This document shows positions 26,001 to 34,802 of a stretch of DNA of 64,000 nt, piece by piece. The position numbers and the translations under genes are program-made. The notes under the pieces were generated by a model. The model saw only the letters and a program-made list of their open reading frames with translations. It made no database searches and was not told the origin of the DNA. This stretch comes from Apostichopus japonicus (lineage: Eukaryota > Echinodermata > Holothuroidea > Aspidochirotida > Stichopodidae): NCBI RefSeq assembly GCF_037975245.1, contig NC_092573.1:10266001-10330000 (forward strand). Reading direction: 5' to 3'. Positions within the stretch are counted from its first letter, which is position 1. Each line of letters opens with the position of its first letter.

Positions 26001-29000
26001 ACTTTCCTTTGAAACTAATCGGCAAGCTAGGTTAACAGAAGATGGTCACACTGGGTATGGTTACAAACTACCACACTGGGTATGGTAACAAACAACCACA
26101 GTGGGCATGGTTACAAACTACCACACTAGGTATGGTTACAAACTGCCACACTGGGTATGGTTACAAACTGCCACACTGGGTATGGTTACAAACTGCCACA
26201 CTGGGTATGGTTACAAACTACCACACTGGGTATGGTTACAAACTGCCACACTAGGTTTAGTTACAAACTGCCACACTGGGTATGGGTAAAAACTGCCACA
26301 CTTGGTATAGGTACAAACTGCCACACTGGGTATGGGTACAAACTGCCACACTGGGTATGGTTACAAACTGCCACAATGGGTGTGAGTACAAACTGCCACA
26401 CTGGGTATGGTTACAAACTACCACACTGGGTATGGTTACAAACTGCCACACTGGGTATGGGTACAAACTGCCACACTGGGTATGGGTATAAACTACCTGG
26501 TACATTCCTCTTCCATTACACCATCTCCCTACCTGTTGCCTACCATCTAATCATTGCTTGTTTAGATTGATCAACCATTGTCAGATCAAAGACAAGAAAA
26601 GTTCCAAGCTTGAACTATATTGAAAACCATCCATCATCAATAGTGTTAGGGCCAGTAGTTTTAAGTGGTGTTTGTACAATAACACCAATCTACTCTTTCT
26701 TTTTCCTTTCTGGTTGATTGCTCCTAAGGCTGAATAGTAATAATGAGAACTTATTAGTTTTTCACTATGAGAGGAATTAATTATAATAATAACAAATCCA
26801 TTTCTGCAAGATGGGCTATATCCAAATTTCTGCAAATATTCTGCAAATAATGCTGCAAATTTCTGCTGTATAAATCTTATATGCCTTTGGAGAGCATTGA
26901 TATATATTTTTTGTAAAAGGAAGGAATAGGGAAAGGGAAATGTTTCAAACATATCCTATAACATGAAGAAACTGTCACTCCAATCCTCCAGTCATGTCAA
27001 AGTAATGGAACATTTCATGTTCTGGAAACTCATAGGAAAAAAAGAGCATCCGAATTCAAAAGTCATGGGAAAGTCATAGCAAAGATTTTTCTATGGTGGT
27101 CTTTTTGTTTCCTTCGGAAAATTTTGCCTCAGACCAAAACAAAAGTACATACATGTTCAGTTAGGCATGACAAAACCATAGGTATTATGAATCCTCCTAA
27201 CACTGTATCTTACACTCAAGTTTACTCGCACAGTGATATATATTTATGTCGCGAACACAAGCTGCTGTACTTAAAGTATCGATGCAATTATTTTATGTCA
27301 ATATTATATATTACGACATAAATAATCTCACAGGTTGGTTAAGAAAACGTAAACAAATTTCTTGAGCTCAATTATTTATTGATGATTTATCTTTCACTTT
27401 TGTCCCCATTTCTGCTCATACTTCTTCGTTTTCTTCATTCATACATTTTTATCATTTTTCCTTTCTTGCTTTCATGACAGGTCCTCACACTCTCAACCTT
27501 CCTGATGATTTCAGGTTGGGAAGTGTAGGTAAAACTATTTGGGGAGGAAAGTCAAAAGTTATGCACCCTGATTCTGATGGCATTGGAGAGGTAAAAATCT
27601 ATATTTAACCATTTATTTTTGCAGCTTTTAATTTATCAAGAATGGTTTAACCAGGGATAAAGTCAAGTATTTCTAGCCGTGGACAAGCCAAAGAAAGATG
27701 AAATGTACATTGAGATCTCTGGGGCAAATGAAATGGTTTGCAAATTAGTTAAAAATGATCAGGCTCTACCCGCAGATAAGAAACGTTAACCACGTAACAC
27801 TGCGCTTCTTCACCTTAATGTGTCGATGTTCAGTGTGGTAAACATGGTTCTAACATGTGCTTGAAAACCTTGAATGTGCTTGAATGTAATTAGACTTTTT
27901 GCAAGGCCTTACTTATGGGATACATTTGCAATATGTTAATTGTCAAAGAATAATGCAATTTCCAACAACCGAAATAGCGTCAATATATTTTATGTAGTGT
28001 GTTCTTAATGGCTGCAAATGAGTATGCTTAACAGCTTGGAAAAACATAAAATTGATACTTTCGTTCTAAGATACTTAGGAAAGTATTTGAATTTTGTTTT
28101 AAGTATGTGTGAAGTCTCTGTAAAATTATTTTGTTCCAGTCAGATTGTTAGATTAGATTAGACTAGATTAGATTAGAATAGATTCACCATGGTTCCTGAT
28201 CTGTTACAAAGACCAAAGCCGGACTCGTCCAACTGAGGATTTAATTTCTCATTTTAATAGTAGTAGAATTTTTAATTTTCCTTTATAACAGGATCACTAT
28301 TAGAAAACGTTTGAAAATGGTGGGTAAATGAAACTCGCAATGAGTTTTAATATCTCGTTGAGTGATAGTGTTTTTAACTTTACTTTATGCTGATCAGTGC
28401 ATTAACATGAAACTTTAATATTCAATTCATTAGGTGGAAATGCACATGAAATTACAAATAAAAAATTGCAATGTTCCTAGAATCAGAGAAAACGTATTTG
28501 AAGGAGATAATTTGACCATGAAATATATTTTGTTATTTCATATGACCCAGCTGTGTTACTTTGGCCGTCATGTGTTTATGGGTTATCTAAATAACGCAGA
28601 GAAGACCGGTGAAGCTATCGATGATGATGGCTGGCTTCATTCGGGTGATTTAGCCTACAAAGATAAGGATGGCTTCGTCTTCATAACTGGAAGAATTAAA
28701 GGTAATTCACTAACTCGTAAAGGCTGCATCGGCTGAGTTCACTCCCTAAAATGTGGAATATGATCATATGTTGCAGAGAAATACTGCAATGCTGCAATAC
28801 TGCAAAATGAAATACTGCAAATTTGAAACCTGAATATTCTTTAAATGATTATGAACTCTGGAAGATAGATAACTGGATAAATAAGTAAAATCCCAAGAAT
28901 TAAAATCTCAACTGTGGTAAATTCTTATAATTTGGTCTATTTAATCCTCTCTTCTAATCTTGATGGTTAGTTGCAGGCCTGATGGGAGGTGGTAAGAAGC

Positions 29001-32000
29001 TAGAACCCTTCGACATCTGAAGGGGGGGGGTGGTGGGGTCAGTGACATAATTGTCCTTAAGGCTGACCTGTCTCTGCAAACCTCTGGGTTGGCCTTCACC
29101 TACAGTCATGATACATCGAGGAGAAGTTTGTAAATGCTGTTAGGTATTAGAAAAAAAAACCTGGACAGAGATGGTGTTTGTTTATTGTAATGGTGAACCA
29201 TGATGTATTGGTAAATGGAAGTTTGATTATAGACTGACCAATTCTTGAAGTTATTTAAATGAAAATGGATTATTATATCTTTTATCTATTAGCTGTTGTA
29301 TTGTTGCTTTGCCCTGTTAGGATTGTTTCATGGCAATATTTTTGTGCAGAAAATGTGTTACAGATTCACTAACATGGGTACACACCAAAAATAGACCTGT
29401 TAGTAATGCAATTACAACCTTCCATACATACCCCTGGAAGGGAATTGCTGTGTAAATAGAATCTGTATTTGGACGTAAAGGGCTTTTGACATTAAAATGC
29501 CTTGGTTTGTAGTCACCTGTTTCTGTAGTTATCATTATTTGAGATTCCCTTCCTCCTCCTCCTCCTCCTCCTCCTCCTCCTCCTCCTCCTCCTCCTCCTC
29601 CTCCTCCTCCTCCTCCTCCTCCTCCTCCTCCTCCTCCTCCTCCTCCTCCTCCTCCTCCTCCTCCTCCTCCTCCTCCTCCTCCTCCTCCTCCTCCTCCTTC
29701 CTCTCACCTCCTCCTCCTCCTCCTCCTCCTCCTCCTCCTTCCTCTCACCTACTCCTCTTTTACTTCTTCCTCTCCATCTTTTATTGTCATCATTCTCCTC
29801 CTCAGAGCTAATCATCACTGCTGGTGGTGAGAACATCCCTCCCGTTCTGATTGAAGATGAGATCAAGAAGAAGACCCCTCTCATCAGTAACTGTATGCTC
29901 ATCGGTGACCAGAGAAAATTCCTCTCTATACTTTTGTGCCTCAAGGTAAAACTCCAGTGAATCCTTTCTATATCACTTACTGTAAATAGAAGGTTTGAAA
30001 TTTAGCCTAGATATTTATTAACTATAATAGGATGCAACCTGGTGAGCTCAGGTCCTCACATACAAATCCATAGACAGTAATTATCCATAATTTATTGCTC
30101 TTTCAGAAGTTTTATTTAATTTTCAACTGCTTTGCTTTGCATATTCATCTATAAAATGCATTAACTGTAAGCAAAATTACTCATATTTACAGAAGCACAA
30201 CAGTACAGTTCATGCTGGGTATTTAAAAGTGGGTAAAATACACAGTGTTTTGTAATCACATCTACTCACCACTCTTGGACAGTTTTTCCATTACCTCATG
30301 TCACATTTTTAAACTCACCAGTACTCACCAGTACAAATGGTAAAACACTCTGAAGTATACAAAACTTAATCATCCAATTTTGTTTTCATTTCTGGAGAGC
30401 CTTGGTCACATGATCTGTAAGATAATGAAGGTTTGCTGTATCTGTTTTAAACCTGTTAAATAATTCTATGTTCTCTTCTTAATGAGGTCAATATATTAAT
30501 TTTTCGAAAGAGCATCCAGATTCACTCGTCGTACCTCTTTAAATAATTTTGGGACGTACTTTTTGTTTGTTCTGTCAGGTCAACATCGATCCCAAAACTC
30601 AGTTACCGACGGAAGAACTGAACAAAGAGGCACTGGGGATCTGCAAGCAGATAGGTAGCAATGCCACAACGGTAGAGGAGGCAGAGAAAGATGATAAAAT
30701 CGCACAGCACATACAGAAGGGCATCGATGAATACAACAAGGCAGCCGTCTCCAGGGCACAAAAAGTTCAAAAATGGAAGATCCTCAGGAAAGATTTCTCT
30801 GTCGCTGGAGGAGAACTGGGTATGTCTATAGACACTTGGTATAATAATAATAATTTATTTTATAAAGCGTAAAATCCACAAAAGTGCTCTAAAACGCTAG
30901 GTAACAGTAAATAAAAAAATATATGACACAAAATATGTAGTCAAAATGCAGAATAAAATACAATATAAATGAGTATGAAAAATAAAAAGCATGCACGTTT
31001 GAGTTTGTTGGAGTATTACACATGAATACAATTTAATACACAGTTTAAATATTGCAGTAATGCTGTCTAAAACGGAAGGTTTTCAGCTTTGACTAGAAAT
31101 GTTGTAAGACTAGAAACAGTTCTGAGGTCAGCTGGCAGCTCATTCCAGAGGCGTGGCCCAGCCATGCAAAAAGCTCTGTTCCCATAGCTGTTTGTCTTGG
31201 TGATCGGCACCTTCAGACGACTCTGACCAGCAGACCGTAGGTATACGCAAGTATACGAAATGTATAAGGAAGGCTTGCACAGATACAATGGTGTTGTATT
31301 ACACATCAACCATATCATTGCCCTTTGACCTTATGATTGTGCATCGTGCAGATCAACTATTGTGTAACTTTGTTTTATCAAGTTCTAAGGAGATTAATGT
31401 TGCTGGCTGATCCTTAGGCGCAGTCTAATGGATGAATTGCCTAGCTTAGACCACAGACTATTTCAGTCTACTCCTCAGATGGAACACAAAATTAACAAAT
31501 GGATGATACTTTTGTGGATTCAATTATCAAGTTTACTAATGCATTGCAAATGACTAATGGTGGTGAATATCCCCTTAAGATATCTTGTCGTTGATGTAAA
31601 ATCTAAGGAAAAATAGCTTGGGGGTAAGAATTAACATTTTGAAAGCAATGGATTGAGATTAATGGTAAGGTTCTAGCTTGAGGAGCTGATTTTCATGAGC
31701 AAAATATTACCTGAAAGGAGCACACTAGACATACAATACATTTTAAAGGTTAATGTTTTGAAAAATATAAATATGTACGTAAAAAGGATTCACATCCAAA
31801 ATTGTTTGATTCATAATAATAATGATGATATACTTTTAAATAGCGACGCTCACTGCATCACGCACTGCTTTACAGTAAGAACAAAATTTAGCAGTAAACA
31901 CCACAAAAATACAATAAAAGATACAAAGGCTTAAAAATTCACAAAAAAAGTATTGCAAAGATTCACAAGTGAAAATATACAGATGTATACAAAATATCAT

Positions 32001-32566
32001 AAAGTCACTATACAGCAATAAAAGGTTCAAACATTAAATTAATTTCTAAAGAGATGAGACTTAAAATTTGTCTTAAAACTGTCCACACTTTTGGACTGTC
32101 AAATCATTACCAGGAGATCGTTCCATAAAAGTGGAGCGTAAACATTAAAAGCTCGTGTACCATATGTTTTTGTAGTATAGAATCCTGCCTTTTCAAAAGT
32201 AGCAGGTCATGATTACTAGAACTAAGGCCACCTCTACCTGGAATGTACCGATCAACTACATCACAGAGATACAAAGGAGCCAAATTATTGGAGCCTTGTC
32301 ACATCCCTAATAATAAACCTGTTGCTTCTCCCATCACCCTGTAAGATCCCTCATCCTTTGATTTAATGTGAGTAATGAAGAAGGTATTATTAACCCATAT
32401 AGGATTATACTAGAATCCAAACAAATTATTTTCTGTTGTCTTAATTCCACTCTCACTCTCTCGTTTGCCAGGCCCAACTCTGAAGTTGAAGAGACCAGTC
32501 GTCATGAAGATGTATGCCGACCTTGCAGACCAATTTTATTCTGATACGGAGACTCCCAGGGAATAG
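5089..32566 (+). CDS. ACSBG: Long-chain acyl-CoA synthetase, bubblegum family (ACSBG1/2-like), 15 coding exons
   Basis: ATP-dependent activation of long- or very-long-chain fatty acids to acyl-CoA through an acyl-adenylate. Coding exons: 5130-5257, 6212-6354, 14340-14581, 16136-16224, 17443-17644, 18749-18898, 21964-22131, 23115-23296, 25204-25255, 25855-25990, 27481-27590, 28551-28701, 29806-29945, 30579-30819, 32472-32566. They sum to 2229 nt, or 742 residues plus stop, with matching phases and GT-AG borders throughout. Seen in the protein: P-loop [11 protein letters not shown] at about 301-311, STGAP at 467-471, YGMSEST at 491-497, SGDL at 565-568, [17 protein letters not shown] from 581, and PTLKLKR from 713, whose lysine is the likely catalytic A10 residue. 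The first 90 residues are Gly/Ser/Pro-rich and lie ahead of the conserved region; mammalian ACSBG2 is shorter (about 666 residues). Bubblegum identity rests on the block-by-block match to ACSBG2 ([27 protein letters not shown]-like SPEACQYV). ACSBG1 versus ACSBG2 orthology cannot be settled here. The start is the ATG at 5130, 41 nt after a 3' splice site, so a noncoding 5' exon is likely. Confidence 0.95.
5130..5257 (+). CDS. ACSBG: ACSBG coding exon 1 (start codon)
   Basis: Residues 1-42 plus two bases. The ATG context is tgaccgtccATGG, with G at +4. The donor is GTAGGT. The peptide starts [19 protein letters not shown], polar and acidic with no signal peptide or membrane segment. The exon probably begins at 5089 after the acceptor TTCATCTACAG. 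Confidence 0.85.
6212..6354 (+). CDS. ACSBG: ACSBG coding exon 2 (low-complexity N-terminal extension)
   Basis: Residues about 43-90, rich in Ser, Gly, Pro and Thr ([19 protein letters not shown]). Acceptor TTTGGCTTTCAG, donor GTGAGT. It is probably disordered. It has no counterpart that I recognise in mammalian ACSBG2, but the phase joins exon 1 and exon 3 exactly. Confidence 0.8.
6355..14339. other. ACSBG intron 2, 8.0 kb
   Basis: Apart from the LINE tail at its start I see no gene. It holds a G run at 7596-7605 interrupted by T, a 10-bp-arm inverted repeat TGATCACCCT/AGGGTGATCA (9029-9068), a short ATGATGTC repeat (10813-10833) and purine-rich stretches (13262-13362). The open frames here have no recognisable homology and lack splice signals that fit the ACSBG phases. 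Confidence 0.6.
6545..6780 (-). mobile_element. LINE 3' tail fragment (CR1/L2/Jockey-like ORF2 C-terminus)
   Basis: The minus strand encodes [19 protein letters not shown] followed by KNRLKTDLF, the usual C-terminal signature of non-LTR reverse-transcriptase ORF2 proteins. A short 3' UTR ending in an ATT/TATAAT-rich tail (6548-6570) follows. It is 5'-truncated and not coding. It lies in intron 2 of the ACSBG gene, antisense to it. Confidence 0.7.
14340..14581 (+). CDS. ACSBG: ACSBG coding exon 3
   Basis: Residues 91-171. It contains the start of the AMP-binding enzyme region: [19 protein letters not shown], then [16 protein letters not shown], matching the human ACSBG2 block around FRESVNRFGTYPAL and ILNFNQYYEACR. 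Acceptor TTTTTTCAG, donor GTATTA. Confidence 0.93.
15726..15796 (+). mobile_element. tRNA-like element (SINE head or tRNA pseudogene)
   Basis: A 71-nt segment folds as a tRNA: acceptor GCGTCCA/TGGAGGC with one mismatch, A-box TAGCCTAGTGG, a 5-bp anticodon stem around the loop GTACAGA, and B-box GGTTCGAATCC. The apparent anticodon ACA is not a normal one, and both the acceptor and T stems carry a mismatch. A pol III-derived SINE head or a decayed tRNA copy is more likely than a working tRNA gene. Confidence 0.55.
15949..16016. repeat. Perfect 26-bp-arm hairpin
   Basis: Arms 15949-15974 and 15991-16016 are exact reverse complements around a 16-nt spacer. Pairing continues imperfectly outward into AT-rich flanks. 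Each arm includes the XhoI-like palindrome CTCGAG. The element sits in ACSBG intron 3, in the sense-strand transcript. Confidence 0.9.
16136..16224 (+). CDS. ACSBG: ACSBG coding exon 4
   Basis: Residues 172-200, [20 protein letters not shown] then [10 protein letters not shown]. Human ACSBG2 has LGLERFHGVGILGFNSAEWF here, a strong family-specific match. Acceptor TTCTTATAG, donor GTGAGT. Confidence 0.95.
16225..17442. other. ACSBG intron 4
   Basis: Nothing recognised except a run of G at about 17171-17187. Confidence 0.6.
17443..17644 (+). CDS. ACSBG: ACSBG coding exon 5
   Basis: Residues 201-268. [20 protein letters not shown] matches the bubblegum block [29 protein letters not shown] and KAVIQY follow. 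Acceptor TTTCCTTTACAG, donor GTAAGT. Confidence 0.95.
17645..18748. other. ACSBG intron 5
   Basis: AT-rich with no recognised element. The open frames at 17907-18188 and 18523-18711 show no homology. Confidence 0.55.
18749..18898 (+). CDS. ACSBG: ACSBG coding exon 6 (ATP-binding P-loop)
   Basis: Residues 269-318, including the AMP-binding signature [20 protein letters not shown]. Acceptor TCCAAAAG, a weak pyrimidine tract; donor GTAAGT. The donor lies only about 70 bp before the 52-bp minisatellite. Confidence 0.95.
18971..21383. repeat. 52-bp minisatellite, about 46 copies, in ACSBG intron 6
   Basis: The unit GGAAAGGCATATTACATTAC ... CTATTCTACGAA repeats every 52 bp with few variants. Outer units read CAGAATG and middle units CAGGATG. 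Units with TTGTACG cluster at about 20212-20690 with one more at 20940. Units with TCTATG occupy the 3' end from about 21045. Since 52 is 3n+1 and the unit lacks stops in every sense frame, all three plus frames are open. This gives spurious frames up to 800 codons with a 52-residue super-repeat. It begins after the exon 6 donor and is removed with the intron. Confidence 0.97.
21384..21760. repeat. Older direct duplication flanking the minisatellite
   Basis: 21390-21549 and 21585-21760 share GTAAATAGACT/ATAAATAGACT, CATATTTAATGCTGTTT, TTCATTC and GGTTGAAGAAAAATATTGCT in order, with many substitutions. Between them, 21557-21597 reads like a decayed minisatellite unit (GGGATGTTCCCCGAAGGAAAG then ATTACTTTACATTA). 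Confidence 0.75.
21964..22131 (+). CDS. ACSBG: ACSBG coding exon 7
   Basis: Residues 319-374. [20 protein letters not shown] matches human [20 protein letters not shown], then [11 protein letters not shown]. Acceptor TTTATAG, donor GTAATC. Confidence 0.95.
22540..22866. mobile_element. hAT-like MITE, 327 bp, in ACSBG intron 7
   Basis: The ends are inverted: left CAGGGGGGTAAGAACTGG, right (reverse complement) CAGGGGGGTAGGAAGCTT. Exact 8-bp target duplications AATGTACC flank it at 22532-22539 and 22867-22874. There is no coding capacity. CAG...CTG ends with an 8-bp target duplication fit the hAT superfamily. Confidence 0.85.
23115..23296 (+). CDS. ACSBG: ACSBG coding exon 8
   Basis: Residues 375-434 plus two bases: [29 protein letters not shown], then [14 protein letters not shown]. 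It matches GTLVSTLKEVKPTVFIGVPQ and IWEKIHEM of human ACSBG2. Donor GTAAGA. Confidence 0.95.
23297..25203. other. ACSBG intron 8
   Basis: AT-rich with no recognised gene or element. A G run lies at 24331-24342. Confidence 0.55.
25204..25255 (+). CDS. ACSBG: ACSBG coding exon 9 (52 nt)
   Basis: Residues 435-452: the split Gly codon is completed, then [17 protein letters not shown]. It is supported by phase on both sides and by AKTLVFSKV at this place in human ACSBG2. Acceptor TTATCTTACCAG, donor GTAAGT. Confidence 0.9.
25427..25660 (+). mobile_element. tRNA-derived SINE, copy 1
   Basis: B-box-like GGTTCGAGTCAC followed by a conserved body (CAGATTAATGTATGTCGTCC; GACTGACTTCGGTCAGCTTG; CGCGAGTTCCTGCTTGCAGG). 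The same body occurs inverted at 34473-34714 and 43679-43934. The 3' part holds two small hairpins, CTGACTTCGGTCAG and CCTGCTTGCAGG. It sits in ACSBG intron 9. Confidence 0.8.
25855..25990 (+). CDS. ACSBG: ACSBG coding exon 10
   Basis: Residues 453-497: [20 protein letters not shown], then [13 protein letters not shown], the A5 adenylation motif. Acceptor ACCTTTGACAG, donor GTCAGT. Confidence 0.95.
26042..26495. repeat. 25-bp minisatellite, about 18 copies, in ACSBG intron 10
   Basis: The unit ACTGGGTATGGTTACAAACTGCCAC repeats head to tail with variants: CTACCAC/CTGCCAC, GGTTAC/GGGTAC and a few singletons. It begins about 50 bp after the exon 10 donor. Open frames on both strands across it are a by-product of a 3n+1 unit that lacks stops. 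Confidence 0.95.
26496..27480. other. Rest of ACSBG intron 10
   Basis: No gene seen. A short degenerate CTGCAAATA repeat lies at about 26824-26866. Confidence 0.5.
27481..27590 (+). CDS. ACSBG: ACSBG coding exon 11
   Basis: Residues 498-534: [20 protein letters not shown], then DSDGIGE. It aligns with SGPHTISNQNNYRLLSCGK and DGIGE of human ACSBG2. Acceptor TTTCATGACAG, donor GTAAAA. Confidence 0.95.
28145..28184. repeat. TTAGA pentanucleotide microsatellite
   Basis: About seven imperfect GATTA/TTAGA units in ACSBG intron 11. A separate ATACTGCAA-type short repeat lies in intron 12 at about 28780-28822. Confidence 0.8.
28551..28701 (+). CDS. ACSBG: ACSBG coding exon 12
   Basis: Residues 535-584. 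[35 protein letters not shown], then [10 protein letters not shown]. It carries the adenylate-binding SGDL aspartate and Arg582 of the A8 hinge. The acceptor ACCCAG is preceded by only a modest pyrimidine tract. An open frame extends upstream to 28434, but phase and homology place the exon start at 28551. Confidence 0.93.
29546..29757 (+). repeat. (TCC)n pyrimidine tract at the 3' end of ACSBG intron 12
   Basis: An almost uninterrupted TCC/CTC repeat (29551-29697), then a second block (29708-29739) and further pyrimidine-rich sequence up to the acceptor TCTCCTCCTCAG at 29805. Poly-Ser and poly-Arg open frames across it are artefacts. Confidence 0.97.
29806..29945 (+). CDS. ACSBG: ACSBG coding exon 13
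   Basis: Residues 585-631. [20 protein letters not shown], then [20 protein letters not shown]. It matches EILITAGGENVPPIPVENLV of human ACSBG2. Donor GTAAAA. Confidence 0.95.
30579..30819 (+). CDS. ACSBG: ACSBG coding exon 14
   Basis: Residues 632-711. [40 protein letters not shown], then VAGGEL. It corresponds to the ACSBG2 C-terminal region NAQRIEKWVILEKDFSIYGG. Acceptor TTCTGTCAG, donor GTATGT. Confidence 0.95.
30838..31320 (-). mobile_element. LINE 3' end fragment, ORF2 C-terminus plus (ATT)n tail
   Basis: The minus strand encodes [30 protein letters not shown], then [20 protein letters not shown], the C-terminal pattern of CR1/L2/Jockey-type ORF2. Its 3' end is an ATT repeat (30838-30855 on plus). 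It is 5'-truncated and antisense in ACSBG intron 14. Confidence 0.85.
31812..32295 (-). mobile_element. Second LINE 3' end fragment, frameshifted
   Basis: The minus strand encodes [20 protein letters not shown] in one frame. After a frame change it gives [20 protein letters not shown] and, after an in-frame stop, [14 protein letters not shown]. It ends in an ATT/ATC-rich tail at 31813-31830. It is a decayed relative of the neighbouring fragment in the same intron and orientation. Confidence 0.75.
32472..32566 (+). CDS. ACSBG: ACSBG coding exon 15 (stop codon)
   Basis: Residues 712-742. [20 protein letters not shown], then stop TAG at 32564-32566. It carries the likely catalytic A10 lysine (PTLKLKR). 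Acceptor GTTTGCCAG. Confidence 0.95.
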
Positions 32567-34472
32567 AGGCAATATACTTTCCTCTTCCTATCCTGCTGAC
32601 TCTTATCTTAGCAACAGATGTGCAAGTGGAATACTCAGTTACCATGGTAACAATAAGGCGATGCAGAAGATGCAGGGGATTCCTGTGTGGGTTTCTTAAT
32701 CATCTCATAACTTCAGGGTTTTTTTTTTCTTTCTTTTTTCTTGTTACAAATTTCTTTCTATGACAGACGAGGTCATCAATTTGGTCCTCACTTTTCAACA
32801 ATACACTCATGCTCCCCCTTACTCTGTTTATGTCCAGTTTAAAGGCTATGATCACAGAGATAAGTTGGGATCATATTAAAATAAACTGTTGGTGTGAATT
32901 TGTTTAGTATCAGAAAAGTATCCAGATATCCAGCATTGTTTTCTGTAAAGACCCAATGAGTAATGTAGTAAGACAACCAGTACGATGTTAGTGTATGTGA
33001 GAGTAATAAGAACTCAAACGAGATGCAGAGTTTACAATCTACAAAGTAGTTGTGTATTTCAGTGACGTATGCAGCATTTGCTGGAACAAAGTATGAGATG
33101 GACAAGAGTATCGGTAGATATCGAAACAAGTATCAAACTGGAGTGCCGAAGAAACCATCTGCACAAAATAAGGATTGCCCGCACTTGAAATGTGCTTGTT
33201 GTTTTGATTACGTACCTTGTATTGAACAAATGATAATTTGCAGATCGCAGCTAATTTTTACCTGCAAAGGCTTTCAGGCGAGAGGGGGGGGGGGGGGGAG
33301 GGGGTGACCTTGGACTACTTCCTGGATCTATCAGCTCCTGTATTTACCGGTCAATGTCAAAGATCATACTTAGATGGAATATGGTCAGTGGTTTACACAA
33401 TGTAGTTACATAGAACCAAGGTGTAGTTCAACGTGACATGGAGGTCATCACTATTTGGGGGTTAATGAAACGCACAAACAGCCTATATGTGACGATTATT
33501 GTTGACGTGGTTTGATGCTTTGGTTTAGAACAAGTTGATGTGTGCTTCAGCCCTGAAATTGAAATGTATACATTATTAGTTCAACTTTCTTTGATTGCTT
33601 TAAAATATAGAGAGTAGGGGGCTTGTAGAGTATGAAATACTAGAGTATATCCATTCCAAGATGCAGTTAGTAGCTGCAAACACATTGGGATCATGTATTA
33701 CTGGTGATCAAATTTGTATGGAGTAATGATTATAAGAGCTTCCTTGTTACTGTGTAACAGAAACTAATGATCAGTTTGTTTAATAGTGAAGTCCTTTTGT
33801 TATTTTCAAGTTTAAGAGAAGGGATGAATGCAATGTTACATCACACCTTGATTACTTATAAATAATAAAATAAATAATAGTCTATGTAATATGCAGAAGT
33901 TAAGTTACAGTACATGTTAGATAGTTGAAGTACGACTTGTATTAATAGGTAGTTAATAAATATGTTGTGCATATATTATCAAAGTGTGCTAATAAAACAA
34001 AAGGAGAAAATAATGAGTGTTCATAGAGTAAAAGAGGCATCAGATCTGTTTGGGGTTCACATTTGGCAAGTTTTGGTAGATTTCAGGTCCTAGCTATATT
34101 TGTACAACTTTTAAATGGTATGACCTTAAATGACATTTTCTTGTGCCTTCCCTAGATGGATTGTTTTGTATTTTACTACTGTACCATTTACTTCTCCATT
34201 TTTTGTTTCTTTCTCAAAGATGGTATCATCATAATTGTAGTTATTTCTCTCGTAAGGGTTTTTTAATCCTTCACAGCTTGGGTCATCTGCAACAGAGCCA
34301 AAACTTGTTTATTAAAATTTAGAATTTCAGTGCCCATGACTACCAATTTTCAAAACACTTAGAAATAACTTTTGAATTTAATATTATGATGATTTCAAAC
34401 TGTTCCACAAATTGAGTTGAAACTGATGGTCTGGTGATGGTTTGTCTTTGACCATTGATTAATTGATACCAT
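32567..34472. other. ACSBG 3' UTR and flank
   Basis: No gene recognised. Candidate AATAAA poly(A) signals lie at about 33861-33870 and 33951-33996, but none is decisive. A G-rich run lies at 33284-33304. Confidence 0.45.
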
Positions 34473-34714
34473 CGATGTATGTATGTATGTATGTATGTAT
34501 GTATTTTAGATCCTCCTGCAAGCAGGAACTCGCGAAGAAGCCATCATTGGCTTATCAAAGCTGCAAGCTGACCGAAGTCAGTCTCTTAGATTCATATTTA
34601 ATGTCCATGATTATGAATTGTTAACAACTCTGTAACTGGACGACATACATTAATCCTGGAGTGACTCGAACTCGGGACCTTATGATTGGAAGGCACCGGC
34701 GATTGATTGAATGC
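34473..34714 (-). mobile_element. tRNA-derived SINE, copy 2
   Basis: Reverse-oriented copy of the SINE at 25427-25660. On the minus strand it runs from a decayed tRNA-like head (GAGTTCGAGTCAC) to the CCTGCTTGCAGG hairpin and an (ATAC)n tail, seen as (TATG)n at about 34473-34503 on plus. Confidence 0.8.
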
Positions 34715-34802
34715 GTACTGCAAAATAGGTTGTCAATATTCAGTAGTTACCAGGAAGAGCTTCAAGTGTTTCTATGCTTCTACAGATATGGCTGTAGTGG
34801 CC

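Noticed and set aside
26042-26570. Repetitive frames on both strands over the 25-bp array
   Set aside because: By-product of a stop-free 25-bp unit in an intron.
28434-28736. Longer exon 12 beginning at 28434
   Set aside because: The upstream part does not match ACSBG proteins. The AG at 28549-28550 gives the right phase with exon 11 and the expected IGE-LCYFGRH junction.
29497-29944. Poly-Ser and poly-Arg/Glu open frames
   Set aside because: Translations of the (TCC)n tract and its complement, overlapping the real ACSBG exon 13 boundary.
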